Shown here: one piece after another, positions 33,193 through 41,831 of the stretch | Layout of the letters: each line of letters starts with the position of its first letter | Numbering within the stretch: the stretch's first letter is position 1 | Assembly (NCBI GenBank): GCA_934316845.1 | Contig: CAKRDZ010000007.1 | Location: 34,851 to 98,850 of the forward strand | Origin: an uncultured Eubacterium sp. | GTDB lineage: Bacteria; Bacillota; Clostridia; Lachnospirales; Lachnospiraceae | Length of the DNA: 64,000 nt | Reading direction: 5' to 3' | Position numbers and translations under genes: made by a program | The notes under the pieces: model-generated | Databases searched by the model: none | Seen by the model: only the letters and a program-made list of their open reading frames with translations | What the model was told of the DNA's origin: nothing

Positions 33193-34203
33193 ATGAGTGC
33201 AATATCGGAATTGGATGGAATTCAGAAGGCAGCAATTCTTTTGATCACACTTGGTCCGGAGAAAGCGGCGGGAATATTTAAACATTTAAAAGAAGACGAG
33301 ATTGAACAGCTTACGCTGGAAATTGCCAATACCCGAAGTGTATCTCCGGCTGATAAAGAAGCTGTTTTGACCGAGTTTTATGAAGTATGCCTTGCACAGC
33401 AGTATATTGCCGAAGGTGGTATCGGATATGCAACGGATCTTCTTCAAAAAGCTCTGGGAGAGGACAAGGCAAAAGAAGTTCTTGGAAAACTTACGGCATC
33501 TCTTCAGGTTCGTCCATTTGAATTTATTCGAAAGACAGAGGCGTCTCAGTTGATGAACTTTATCCAGGATGAACATCCACAGACGATCGCAATGATCTTA
33601 TCTTATCTGTCACCAACTCAGGCGGCAGGCGTTATCAGTACACTGCCACCGGATAAGCAGACGGATGTTGCTAAGCGTATTGCGCTGATGGATCGTACGT
33701 CACCGGATGTCATCAAAGAAGTGGAGAATATTTTGGAACAGAAACTGGCTTCGCTTGTTAATCAGGATTACACGATCGTCGGTGGTATCGACTCAATCGT
33801 TGAGGTGTTAAATACAGTAGACCGTGGTACAGAAAAACATATCATGGAGAATTTGGAAATCGAGGAGCCGGAACTGGCAGACGAGATCCGAAAGAAAATG
33901 TTTGTATTCGAGGATATTCTTATGCTTGATGACCGTTCCATCCAGCGTGTACTGCGTGAAGTTGAAAATGGGGAACTGGCAGTTGCACTTAAAGGAGCCA
34001 ACGAGGAAGTACAGAATGTTATCTTTAATAATATGTCCACACGTCTGTCTGCAATGATCCGCGAAGATATGGAATATATGGGACCGGTTCGTATGAAAGA
34101 TGTTGAGGAAGCACAGCAGAAGATTGTTAATATCATACGTAAGTTGGAGGATTCCGCTGAGATTGTAATATCAAGGGGCGGAGGTGACGAGATCGTTGTC
34201 TAA
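33193..34203 (+). CDS. fliG: Flagellar motor switch protein FliG
   Basis: FliG is the rotor protein that contacts MotA and carries torque. The 336-residue product has the FliF-binding N-domain (ELDGIQKAAILLITLGPEKAAGIFKHL), a middle domain with the FIQDEHPQTIAMILSYL (EHPQ) motif that meets FliM, and the C-terminal torque helix. The last is rich in charged residues (LMLDDRSIQRVLREVENGELAVALKG). GGAGG precedes the ATG. Its last 8 bases overlap the start of fliH. Confidence 0.97.
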   Translation: MSAISELDGIQKAAILLITLGPEKAAGIFKHLKEDEIEQLTLEIANTRSVSPADKEAVLTEFYEVCLAQQYIAEGGIGYATDLLQKALGEDKAKEVLGKLTASLQVRPFEFIRKTEASQLMNFIQDEHPQTIAMILSYLSPTQAAGVISTLPPDKQTDVAKRIALMDRTSPDVIKEVENILEQKLASLVNQDYTIVGGIDSIVEVLNTVDRGTEKHIMENLEIEEPELADEIRKKMFVFEDILMLDDRSIQRVLREVENGELAVALKGANEEVQNVIFNNMSTRLSAMIREDMEYMGPVRMKDVEEAQQKIVNIIRKLEDSAEIVISRGGGDEIVV

Positions 34204-35002
34204 TTTGATCAAATACCAGTTTGTTGATCTTAAACCGTCGGATGCGGTAGTGATCAATCACAACGAAAAGAAAGACAATTTTATCCCTTTCGGAAAAAGC
34301 GGTGGAATTTCGATTGAAACAATTGGGCAGCAAGAAGCAGAGAAAGCCATTGCACTGCTGCACAAAGAAGAGGTGCAGGATTCGCCATCCATCTCGGAAG
34401 AAGAGTTTCAAAAGAGCAAAGAAGAAGCGGAATTTATCGTGGAAGAGGCAAAACGCGAAGCGCAGCAGTTACATGAGGAAGCCGCACAGCAGATTCAGGA
34501 AGAGATGCAGAGAGCTGTTGAAGAGGGCAGAAATCAAGGATATCAGGATGGATGGAGCCGGGCAGAACAGGAAATTGCAAGAAAAGAAAAGGAAATTGAT
34601 GATACGGCACGTAATCAGAAGCGGGAGCTTGAGGAGTACGTGGATGGAATAGAAAAAAAGTATGTAGATGTCTTGATCGCATTGCTTCAAAAATTAACAG
34701 GTGTCTTGATTGAAGACCGGGATGACTTGATGCTGTACCTGATCCGGACAACCGTTCAGGATCTGGAACCATCGGATTATTACTGTGTCCGAGTGTCGAA
34801 AGAAGACATTTATGAAGTGGAAAGCAATAAGGACCAAATTATACAGGAACTGGGACAGAATGTAAATTTGGAATTAGTAGAAGAAAAAGGACTGGAAAAA
34901 GGGCAGTGTGTTATTGAGACACAAAGCCAGATGGTAGATTGCGGATTTCAAACACAGTTAGATACCTTGATTCGTGATCTGAAAATGTTAGTTCATTCTT
35001 AA
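34196..35002 (+). CDS. fliH: Flagellar assembly protein FliH
   Basis: FliH regulates and anchors the export ATPase FliI at the C-ring. The 268-residue product has a long charged coiled coil at about residues 60-150, including repeated Glu, Gln and Ala with an EEGRNQGYQDGWSRAEQE GxxxG-like stretch. A C-terminal globular part resembling the V-ATPase E subunit follows (about 160-265). The frame is open from GTG 34184, but this overlaps the GGAGGT at 34180-34185. TTG 34196 is 10 bases downstream and gives the usual MSNLIKYQ start. It overlaps fliG by 8 bases. Confidence 0.88.
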   Translation: MSNLIKYQFVDLKPSDAVVINHNEKKDNFIPFGKSGGISIETIGQQEAEKAIALLHKEEVQDSPSISEEEFQKSKEEAEFIVEEAKREAQQLHEEAAQQIQEEMQRAVEEGRNQGYQDGWSRAEQEIARKEKEIDDTARNQKRELEEYVDGIEKKYVDVLIALLQKLTGVLIEDRDDLMLYLIRTTVQDLEPSDYYCVRVSKEDIYEVESNKDQIIQELGQNVNLELVEEKGLEKGQCVIETQSQMVDCGFQTQLDTLIRDLKMLVHS

Positions 35003-35024
35003 AGATATCGAAGTGAGGAAAAGT

Positions 35025-36356
35025 ATGGAACAATCCGGAAGAATACATTTTGATCGCTATGAGGCACTTTTGGAGAGAAGTTTTGTAAAACATTTAGGAA
35101 AAGTTGCAAAAGTGGTTGGCCTTACGATTGAATCAATCGGGCCAATGGCGAAATTGAATGATCTTTGTTTGATACGGTCGAATTCATCTGTTGGTGTAGT
35201 AAAAGCAGAAGTGGTTGGATTCCGTGATGACCGTGTCCTTTTAATGCCCTACGATAATGTAGAAGGAGTGGGGCTTGGAAGCTGGGTTGAAAATACAGGG
35301 GCGCCTTTGCAGGTGCCGGTGAATGAAAAATTACTTGGTCTTACCTTAGATGGTGTAGGAGAGCCGATGAATGCAGAAAGTCTGGATTCGGACTGTGCAC
35401 ATTATTCGGTTGAAGCAGCACCGCCGGATCCGCTTAGCCGTCAAATAATCAATGAAGTTTTGACGTTGGGAGTAAAAGCGGTCGATGGTCTTTTGACAAT
35501 TGGAAAAGGACAGAGAATCGGAATTTTTGCCGGAAGTGGTGTTGGAAAGAGTACATTGATGGGAATGTTTGCCCGAAATACGAAGGCGGACATTAACGTG
35601 ATCGCTTTGATCGGAGAGCGAGGCAGAGAGGTTCGTGAATTTATTGAACGTGATCTCGGCGAAGAGGGTATGAGACGTTCGGTCGTAGTGGTGGCAACTT
35701 CGGATAAGCCGGCGTTGATCCGTAAAAAGGCAGCTCAGACAGCGACAGCAATTGCGGAATATTTTCGTGATCAGGGAAAAGATGTATTGCTTATGATGGA
35801 TTCTCTGACGCGTTTTTCTATGGCACAAAGAGAAATTGGTCTTGCGTCGGGCGAACCGCCGGTATCGCGCGGTTATCCGCCAAGTGTGTATGCACAGATG
35901 CCAAAACTTCTGGAACGGGCCGGAAATTCGGACAGGGGATCCATTACCGGACTTTATACGGTGCTTGTTGATGGAGATGACTTTAATGAGCCGATCACGG
36001 ATACCGCCAGAGGTATTTTGGATGGACATATTGTATTGTCCAGACAGATGGCGCAGAAAAATCACTATCCGGCGATCGATATACTGCAGAGTATATCGCG
36101 TGTAATGAGTTCCATTATTTCCAAGGAACATAAAGCAGCGGCCGGAAAGATGAAACAGGTGCTGGCTACCTATCAGGAAGCCGAAGATTTGATCAATATC
36201 GGTGCTTACAAAGCCGGTTCCAATCCGGATATTGATTTTGCAATTGAAAAAATCAAAGCTGTGAATGCTTTTTTGCAGCAACAAACGGATGAAAAGTTTT
36301 CTTTTGAAGAGACACTTGAGCAGATGTTTGCGATATTTATGGAGGATGGTGAATAA
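35025..36356 (+). CDS. fliI: Flagellum-specific export ATPase FliI
   Basis: FliI is the hexameric ATPase of the flagellar type III export system. The 443-residue protein has Walker A GIFAGSGVGKSTLMG, the GERGREVREFIE segment, Walker B DVLLMMDSLTRFSMAQREIGLA and the PSVYAQMPKLLERAGN region. These are shared with the rotary ATPase beta subunits, while the N-terminus is export-type. ATG 35025 is chosen over GTG 35013 because GTGAGG lies six bases before it. It sits between fliH and fliJ, its partners. Confidence 0.97.
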   Translation: MEQSGRIHFDRYEALLERSFVKHLGKVAKVVGLTIESIGPMAKLNDLCLIRSNSSVGVVKAEVVGFRDDRVLLMPYDNVEGVGLGSWVENTGAPLQVPVNEKLLGLTLDGVGEPMNAESLDSDCAHYSVEAAPPDPLSRQIINEVLTLGVKAVDGLLTIGKGQRIGIFAGSGVGKSTLMGMFARNTKADINVIALIGERGREVREFIERDLGEEGMRRSVVVVATSDKPALIRKKAAQTATAIAEYFRDQGKDVLLMMDSLTRFSMAQREIGLASGEPPVSRGYPPSVYAQMPKLLERAGNSDRGSITGLYTVLVDGDDFNEPITDTARGILDGHIVLSRQMAQKNHYPAIDILQSISRVMSSIISKEHKAAAGKMKQVLATYQEAEDLINIGAYKAGSNPDIDFAIEKIKAVNAFLQQQTDEKFSFEETLEQMFAIFMEDGE

Positions 36357-36358
36357 CC

Positions 36359-36805
36359 ATGGCACGTTTTTTGTTTTCCCTGCAAAACATATTGGAAATG
36401 AAAGAAAAATTGGAAACGCAGGCAAAAAATGAATATGCCCAGGCCAACGCCCGGCTTTTGCAGGAACAGGAAAAACTACAGATACTGCAGAACCGTCTGG
36501 AGGACAACAATGCCTGTCTGAAGGGAAAACTTCAGGAAAAACTTACGGTGCTGTTAATACGGAAATTAGAACAAAACAGTGAGATATTGGAAAAATATAT
36601 TGAACTTCAAAAAAATGCAATCGTTCGATGCGAAGCGGAAGTGGAGCAGGCAAGAAGAAAACTGACGGAGGCCATGAAGGAACGTAAGATATTTGAGAAA
36701 CTTCGTGAAAAAGCATGGGAAAAATTTAAAAAAGAAGAATTACAAGAAGAGCAAAAAGAAGTAGACGAATTAGTTAGTTATACCTATTCCAAAGAAAGGA
36801 TCTAA
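36359..36805 (+). CDS. fliJ: Flagellar export protein FliJ
   Basis: FliJ is the coiled-coil stalk that links the FliI ring to FlhA. The 148-residue product is almost wholly charged coiled coil, with the start RFLFSLQNILEMKEKLETQAKNEYAQA characteristic of the family. The region ERKIFEKLREKAWEKFKKEE near residue 105 is a common C-terminal feature. It begins two bases after fliI, with the ribosome site inside the fliI end. The family call rests on start, size and position. Confidence 0.9.
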   Translation: MARFLFSLQNILEMKEKLETQAKNEYAQANARLLQEQEKLQILQNRLEDNNACLKGKLQEKLTVLLIRKLEQNSEILEKYIELQKNAIVRCEAEVEQARRKLTEAMKERKIFEKLREKAWEKFKKEELQEEQKEVDELVSYTYSKERI

Positions 36806-36810
36806 AGATT

Positions 36811-37557
36811 ATGGCAAGAAGAAAGAAAAAAGATAAGAATGTTGATGTAGTACAGCAGGAAAGCAGTGGAAGTAAATTATTAACAATTTTGATCGTCATT
36901 GCGATCGTCTTGATTTGGCTCGGGATTTTTGGAGTCCTTATCAAATTGGATGTGGGAAAATTTGGAAGCGAAGTATTGTCGCCGGTCATCAAAGATGTTC
37001 CGGTTATCAATCGTATCCTGCCGGAAGACGAATCACAGAAACCGGTTGATGGCTATACCAATATTGATGAGGCAAATGCAAAGATCAAAGAACTGCAAAA
37101 CGAGATTGCTTCACTGAAAGGAACCAATTCAGCGAGTGCCGATGAGGTGACGCAGTTAAAAAAAGAAGTGGAGCGTTTGAAAAAATTTGAAGAGCAGCAA
37201 AAATCATTTGAACAGCGCGTGAAAAAATTTGATGAGAATGTTGTGTACAATGATAAAGCTCCGGATATATCCGAATATAAACAGTATTATGAGGAAATTG
37301 ATCCGGATAATGCAGCTGCGATTTATAAGGATGTTGTGAAGGATTTAACATACACTGCGAAAATTACCAAACAGGCAACGATGTACAGTAAGATGGATCC
37401 GGCAAAAGCGGCGGCGGTACTCGAAACAATGACAGGAGATCTGGATCTTGTCGCTTCTATCCTGGACAGCATGACGGAGTCAAAGAGTTCTGCAATCCTG
37501 GCAGAGATGACGCCGGAAACTGCGGCTCAGATCACGACAAAAATGACCGCAAAATAG
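36811..37557 (+). CDS. MotE/YlxF-type flagellar protein with MgtE-N-like domain
   Basis: The 248-residue product has a short basic cytoplasmic start (MARRKKKDK), one transmembrane helix at about residues 23-45, and a coiled coil at about 85-145. The C-terminal domain like the N-domain of MgtE magnesium channels includes YSKMDPAKAAAVLETMTGDLDLVASILDSM. Proteins of this form (MotE/YlxF) lie between fliJ and fliK in many Firmicutes and support motor or stator function. The MgtE resemblance is structural and does not imply ion transport. It follows fliJ by five bases. Confidence 0.85.
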   Translation: MARRKKKDKNVDVVQQESSGSKLLTILIVIAIVLIWLGIFGVLIKLDVGKFGSEVLSPVIKDVPVINRILPEDESQKPVDGYTNIDEANAKIKELQNEIASLKGTNSASADEVTQLKKEVERLKKFEEQQKSFEQRVKKFDENVVYNDKAPDISEYKQYYEEIDPDNAAAIYKDVVKDLTYTAKITKQATMYSKMDPAKAAAVLETMTGDLDLVASILDSMTESKSSAILAEMTPETAAQITTKMTAK

Positions 37558-37570
37558 TGCCCACAACGGT

Positions 37571-37597
37571 TAAAAGCCAGGGCTTTTTAGCCGATAT
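37571..37597 (+). promoter_or_regulatory. Consensus sigma-28 promoter upstream of fliK
   Basis: TAAA (37571-37574), exactly 15 bases, then GCCGATAT (37590-37597) is a perfect match to the motility sigma-28 form seen at Bacillus hag. A small AAAAGC/GCTTTT stem followed by Ts occupies the spacer and could weakly attenuate upstream transcripts. Initiation is expected near 37604. Confidence 0.8.
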
Positions 37598-37613
37598 ATA
37601 TAGTGGTTGAAAA

Positions 37614-37632
37614 GGGTGTGAAACGGACACCC
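37614..37632 (+). promoter_or_regulatory. Hairpin abutting the fliK ribosome site
   Basis: GGGTGT (37614-37619) pairs with ACACCC (37627-37632) around a 7-base loop. The ribosome site GGAAAGGAGG follows with no gap. The loop-stem junction carries CGGA, so a CsrA-type site is conceivable, but this is speculative. Confidence 0.45.
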
Positions 37633-37646
37633 GGAAAGGAGGAAAT

Positions 37647-38954
37647 ATGAAGACAGCAAACATTTCATTAAATGTGCAGGCAGTACAGTCCCGCGGGATG
37701 GAAAAGAGTTCTTCTGTGAAAGATAAATCATTTGAAAACTATTTTTCAAAAAATACTTCAAATGCATCCGGTAAATCGCAGAAGGTGAATGTTAAAGCAT
37801 CCGGCAGGAAAGAGGTAAAGGAAGGCTTCGATTCTCACAAGATCACAGTGAAATCAGATTCCAACAACGTTCCGGCGCAGGAAGACATACCGGTCGAAGA
37901 GATTGCGGAAAAAGTAACTACTTTGCTGCAGGATACCTTGGGACTCTCTAAAGAAGATGTGGAAGACCTGCTTGAACAATTGGGAATTTCACCGATGGAT
38001 CTTGTTGTTGATATGACAGGCGCCCAGCAGCTGCAGAACCCTGGTAATATCGAAAATATCAAGGCAGTTGTTTTGGCAGCTCATGGAGTGGAAGATTCAA
38101 GTGCGATGCTTGTATCGGATCTTTTGTCAGAACAAATGACACAGATCACACAGGGAGTTTCCGATATATTGGCGCAGATTTCAGATGCTGCCCCTCAATC
38201 CGGTGAGATGAAGAATTTTCTGCAAAATCTTTCTCAGGTATTGGATGAGGTAAAAAATACAGCGGAAGATACTTCGACAAAGACGGAGCTGACCGTGGAC
38301 ACAGCGGCAGATGTCATCTCTACCGAAGAAAATGCGCAGGTTACCGTTGAGGTATCGGATGAATCCGGTCAGTCGGATACTTTTGCTCAGAATTCCGATA
38401 CAGATTCCCAGCCGATGGCAGAACGGAATAATTCCCTTCCGGCATTTGTAGACAGACTTGCACAGGCATTCGAACCGAGTGGAGAAAATGTGGAAGTTCC
38501 ACAGGTATCCATGCAGGAAATTGTGGATCAGGTAGTAAACCATATCCGTATCCGTGTATTACCACAGACAACCAATATGGAACTGCAGTTGAATCCGGAA
38601 TCCCTGGGACGCGTCCATTTGAGCGTTTCATCCAATCAGGGAGTGGCTACAGCTACTCTTACGGTGCAGAATGAGATGGCAAAAGAAGCGTTGGAAAGCC
38701 AGCTGGTTGTTTTACGCGAAAATCTCGAAAGCCAGGGCTTGAAAGTTGAGTCCGTAGAGGTCAATGTATCTCATTTTGGATTTAAAAACCAAGAAGATTC
38801 CAATAATCACAATTTTGAACAGAAGAAAGGGTCTTCTTCGAAACGTTTTCGTGTGAATGCCGGAGAACAGGCTGTAGAAACAGAAGCAGCAATGTCGTCT
38901 GAGACGGAAGCAGAACGTCAAGATGGTGACAGTACAGTAGATTATACTGCATAA
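37647..38954 (+). CDS. fliK: Flagellar hook-length control protein FliK
   Basis: FliK is the secreted ruler that ends hook export and switches FlhB specificity. The 435-residue product is polar and low in complexity at the N-terminus. The conserved C-terminal FliK domain, at about residues 285-375, carries TTNMELQLNPESLGRVHLSVSSNQGVATATL and a run ending in LESQGLKVESVEVNVS. The level of conservation outside this domain is low, as usual. It has the strongest sigma-28 promoter in the locus directly upstream. It precedes flgD by 18 bases. Confidence 0.92.
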   Translation: MKTANISLNVQAVQSRGMEKSSSVKDKSFENYFSKNTSNASGKSQKVNVKASGRKEVKEGFDSHKITVKSDSNNVPAQEDIPVEEIAEKVTTLLQDTLGLSKEDVEDLLEQLGISPMDLVVDMTGAQQLQNPGNIENIKAVVLAAHGVEDSSAMLVSDLLSEQMTQITQGVSDILAQISDAAPQSGEMKNFLQNLSQVLDEVKNTAEDTSTKTELTVDTAADVISTEENAQVTVEVSDESGQSDTFAQNSDTDSQPMAERNNSLPAFVDRLAQAFEPSGENVEVPQVSMQEIVDQVVNHIRIRVLPQTTNMELQLNPESLGRVHLSVSSNQGVATATLTVQNEMAKEALESQLVVLRENLESQGLKVESVEVNVSHFGFKNQEDSNNHNFEQKKGSSSKRFRVNAGEQAVETEAAMSSETEAERQDGDSTVDYTA

Positions 38955-38972
38955 TGTAAAGGAGACGAACAT

Positions 38973-39752
38973 ATGGCAACATCATTAGATGGAATTTTGA
39001 CAGGCCTTGATGATCTGAGTTTCAGCAGCAACCGTGTGAGTGAGTCACAGACATCCGACCGGGCAGTTGGTGGAAATCTTGGAAAAGATGAATTTTTGCA
39101 GCTGCTTGTATGTCAGATGAAAAATCAGGATCCTCTTGAACCGGAAAAAGATACTCAATTTATTGCGCAGCTTGCACAATTTTCAGCACTGGAGCAGATG
39201 CAGAATCTGAACGAAACAGCAACAAATTCACAGGCATTTGGTCTGGTTGGAAAAGCGGTTGTGATCAATGCAAAGAGTACCAATGGAAATATTACGGAAG
39301 TTCAAGGTGTAGTGGATTATATCACGATGAAAAACGGATCCGCTCAATTGAGCGTAAATGGACAATTGTACTCAATTGATGACCTGGCTGAGGTGAAGCA
39401 GTCCTACGCAGACGTTGCAAAATATCTGCCTTCGGTAGAACAGACCGAAGCGGTGTTTGATAAATCCAATAAAAGCATGGTAGATATCAACATTGATCTT
39501 GGCAGTGGAAACTATGCAGCGGGCAGTGTGGCGGTGATGGTAAATGGAGAGTATATTAAATCCGAATATCTTTCTTTTGGAAATGGAGTTTTGTCAATTT
39601 CACCGGCAGCATTTAATGGCCTGAAAGATGGTACTTATAAACTCAGTTTATATTTTGATGATCCTTATAACACGATAATTTCGGATAAGGTATCGGTCAA
39701 AGTGATGGAAAGTGGCATTTCCAAGGATGAAAATGACACGAAGACAGAGTAA
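38973..39752 (+). CDS. flgD: Flagellar hook capping protein FlgD
   Basis: FlgD caps the growing hook and guides FlgE assembly. The 259-residue product has the N-terminal export and capping region LGKDEFLQLLVCQMKNQDPLEP and FIAQLAQFSALEQMQNL, which is diagnostic. A C-terminal pair of Tudor/fibronectin-like beta domains (about 90-245) follows. AAAGGAG precedes ATG. It lies between fliK and the TIGR02530 gene, in the standard Firmicute hook cluster. Confidence 0.96.
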   Translation: MATSLDGILTGLDDLSFSSNRVSESQTSDRAVGGNLGKDEFLQLLVCQMKNQDPLEPEKDTQFIAQLAQFSALEQMQNLNETATNSQAFGLVGKAVVINAKSTNGNITEVQGVVDYITMKNGSAQLSVNGQLYSIDDLAEVKQSYADVAKYLPSVEQTEAVFDKSNKSMVDINIDLGSGNYAAGSVAVMVNGEYIKSEYLSFGNGVLSISPAAFNGLKDGTYKLSLYFDDPYNTIISDKVSVKVMESGISKDENDTKTE

Positions 39753-39777
39753 TCTGTTTTAGGAGGTGGACAAAGCG

Positions 39778-40167
39778 ATGAATATCCAAAACAATAACTT
39801 TGCGTCCATCGATGAGATGCGGCATAAATTCAGTGCAGCAGAACAAAAAACAAATCAAACAGTGTCAAAAACACAGCAGGATTCAGAAACTTTTGGTACC
39901 GTATTGCAAAACACCGCAGAGAGAGTCCGTTTTTCGAAACATGCGACGCGGCGGCTGGAAACGCGCAATATTACGATGACCAAAGAACAGCAGGTGCGGC
40001 TTGAACAGGCAGTGGACCAGGCTGAAAAAAAAGGAATGAAAGAATCGCTGGTTATGGTAGATGATCTTGCATTTATATTAAATGTTAAAAACAAAACTAT
40101 TGTGACCGCAGTTAATGACACTTCAAATGCAGTTTTTACCAATATCGATGGAGCGATTATTAATTAA
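39778..40167 (+). CDS. TIGR02530-type flagellar operon protein
   Basis: The 129-residue product belongs to the short flagellar operon proteins found between flgD and flgE in Firmicutes. The conserved block is VRFSKHATRRLETRNITMT near residue 50, followed by QLRLEQAVDQAEKKG-like helices and a LAFILNVKNKTIVTAV beta pair. The exact role in hook building is not established. The frame is open from GTG 39766, but AGGAGGT lies right there; ATG 39778 is 10 bases downstream. It ends about 107 bases before flgE. Confidence 0.87.
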   Translation: MNIQNNNFASIDEMRHKFSAAEQKTNQTVSKTQQDSETFGTVLQNTAERVRFSKHATRRLETRNITMTKEQQVRLEQAVDQAEKKGMKESLVMVDDLAFILNVKNKTIVTAVNDTSNAVFTNIDGAIIN

Positions 40168-40200
40168 AATTGCAACAACAATAATTATGTCGGCCCTTAA

Positions 40201-40237
40201 CAGGAGACATGCAGATTCCTGACTGACAGAGGGAATC
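40201..40237 (+). promoter_or_regulatory. Possible alternative hairpins in the flgE leader
   Basis: CAGGA (40201-40205) can pair with TCCTG (40217-40221). GATTCC (40214-40219) can instead pair with GGAATC (40232-40237). The two stems share bases and exclude each other, so the 107-base leader before flgE might switch structure. No promoter is convincing here. Confidence 0.35.
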
Positions 40238-40274
40238 GAAAATGCAAGAATTGAAATATGGAGGGTGATTCATT

Positions 40275-41723
40275 ATGATGAGATCATTGTGGTCGGGTGT
40301 TTCAGGATTGAAAGTGCACCAGACAAAGATGGATGTTATTGGTAATAATATCGCAAATGTAAATACCGTGGGTTTCCGTTCCAGTTCGGTAAACTTTACG
40401 GATGTATTTTATCAGACAACACAGGGGGCGTCGGGTCCGAATGCGGCAACCGGAGCGGCAGGACGAAATGCCGTTCAGATCGGTTTGGGATCCAATGTTG
40501 CTTCAATCACGGTTAATATGAGCGGAACCGGAGCAACGAACCGTACAGACCGCGGCATGGACTTGATGATCAACGGAGATGCATTTTTTGTTGTAAATAG
40601 TAACGGAAGTACATATTTTACAAAATCCGGATGCTTTGATATTGATGCAGCGGGTACCTTGTATTGTACTACGAATGGTGCGTCGGTTCTTGGATGGGGC
40701 GTGGATCAGAACGGAGATATCCGTAAAGATACGGCAGGCAAGTTACAGCTTATGTCCCCGGAAAATCAGAATGCAGAACCGTCAGCTACAACAGATGTTA
40801 CATTATCCGGCAACATCGACAGCAAAGATACGCAGGTAACGTATAGTGCAGATGGAAGTGGATATCCAATTTCTGTAAGTTTTTATGACAATGTCGGAAA
40901 TCTGTTTACTGCCAAATTATCTGTCATGAAAGCAAATGCAACAACGGACAATGAATATACGGTTGGAATTACCGATATTATGGATTCCAAGGGAAATTCC
41001 ATATTAAAACAGGCAACTGTGGATGCAAGTGGAAATACCGTATATAGTACAACAAACCAGTATGTAAGTTTTGGAGGACAGAGTCCGCTTAATTATACGG
41101 TTGATCCGGACGGTACAATTAATTTTACGCAAAGTACGTCTCTTCTTACCTTTAATGGATCTTCCGGAGAATTTGTCAGTGTTTCCGGTGAAGAAGAAGG
41201 GAAACTTAATCTTACATTAAATGATGGAAATACGGAAAATAATGCGTTCCCTGTATCTGGTGTTGATATTGATTTTTCGAGTCTTACAATGTATGCTACG
41301 AAAGGCACATCGACAGTAAAACCGGAACGGGGCGACAAAGATGGATACAATGCCGGTAATGCGGCGGGTACGTTGAACGGCTTTACGATTGGAACAGATG
41401 GAAAAATCTTTGCCGTGTACAGCAACGGTGATGATAAACTTCTTGGTCAGATCGCGGTTGCGACATTTTCAAATCCATCGGGTCTGGAAGCAGTCGGAAA
41501 CAGCATGTTTGCCGCAACACTTAACTCCGGTGAATTTGATGGAATAGGTCGTGAAATTACGGAGATTGGAAGTTTTTCTGTAGGCGCTTTGGAGATGTCA
41601 GATGTAGACCTGGCAACAGAATTCACCAATATGATCACAACACAGCGTGGATTCCAGGCGAATTCACGTACGATCACAACATCAGATACGATGCTGGAAG
41701 AATTGATCAATCTGAAACGGTAA
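40275..41723 (+). CDS. flgE: Flagellar hook protein FlgE
   Basis: FlgE polymerises into the hook. The 482-residue product has the N-terminal rod/hook motif GVSGLKVHQTKMDVIGNNIANVNTVGF, the middle beta domains (DLMINGDAFFVVNSNGSTYFTKSG; GTLNGFTIGTDGKIFAVYSNGD), and the C-terminal coil EFTNMITTQRGFQANSRTITTSDTMLEELINLKR. The size is typical for Firmicutes hook proteins. It is exported by the type III system. GGAGGG precedes the first of two ATGs. A strong terminator follows 20 bases after the stop, so it is the last gene of its transcription module. Confidence 0.95.
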   Translation: MMRSLWSGVSGLKVHQTKMDVIGNNIANVNTVGFRSSSVNFTDVFYQTTQGASGPNAATGAAGRNAVQIGLGSNVASITVNMSGTGATNRTDRGMDLMINGDAFFVVNSNGSTYFTKSGCFDIDAAGTLYCTTNGASVLGWGVDQNGDIRKDTAGKLQLMSPENQNAEPSATTDVTLSGNIDSKDTQVTYSADGSGYPISVSFYDNVGNLFTAKLSVMKANATTDNEYTVGITDIMDSKGNSILKQATVDASGNTVYSTTNQYVSFGGQSPLNYTVDPDGTINFTQSTSLLTFNGSSGEFVSVSGEEEGKLNLTLNDGNTENNAFPVSGVDIDFSSLTMYATKGTSTVKPERGDKDGYNAGNAAGTLNGFTIGTDGKIFAVYSNGDDKLLGQIAVATFSNPSGLEAVGNSMFAATLNSGEFDGIGREITEIGSFSVGALEMSDVDLATEFTNMITTQRGFQANSRTITTSDTMLEELINLKR

Positions 41724-41743
41724 AAAATTAGTAAAAAAATAAG

Positions 41744-41775
41744 AAAAAAGGGAAACTTTTGTTTCCCTTTTTTGT
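41744..41775 (+). terminator. Rho-independent terminator after flgE
   Basis: AAAAAAGGGAAAC (41744-41756) pairs with GTTTCCCTTTTTT (41761-41773) around a TTTT loop, followed by more Ts. It is a near-perfect bidirectional-type terminator that closes the flgB-flgE module. Confidence 0.92.
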
Positions 41776-41782
41776 TTTTTTG

Positions 41783-41791
41783 TGCTATAAT
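41783..41791 (+). promoter_or_regulatory. Extended -10 sigma-A promoter of swrD/flbD-motA
   Basis: TATAAT (41786-41791) is preceded by TGC at 41783-41785, giving an extended -10. No good -35 is present at the expected distance, which such promoters tolerate. It sits directly after the flgE terminator. Confidence 0.65.
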
Positions 41792-41831
41792 AGAAAAGGG
41801 TATTGAAAAGTATCGAAAAAGGAGGAGAGAT

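Noticed and set aside
35346..36425. A 359-codon leftward frame opposite fliI
   Set aside because: It is an antisense shadow of fliI, which carries complete ATPase motifs.
36811..37557. MgtE-like magnesium transporter
   Set aside because: Only the cytoplasmic N-domain fold is similar. There is a single membrane helix and no channel domain; position marks it as the MotE/YlxF flagellar protein.
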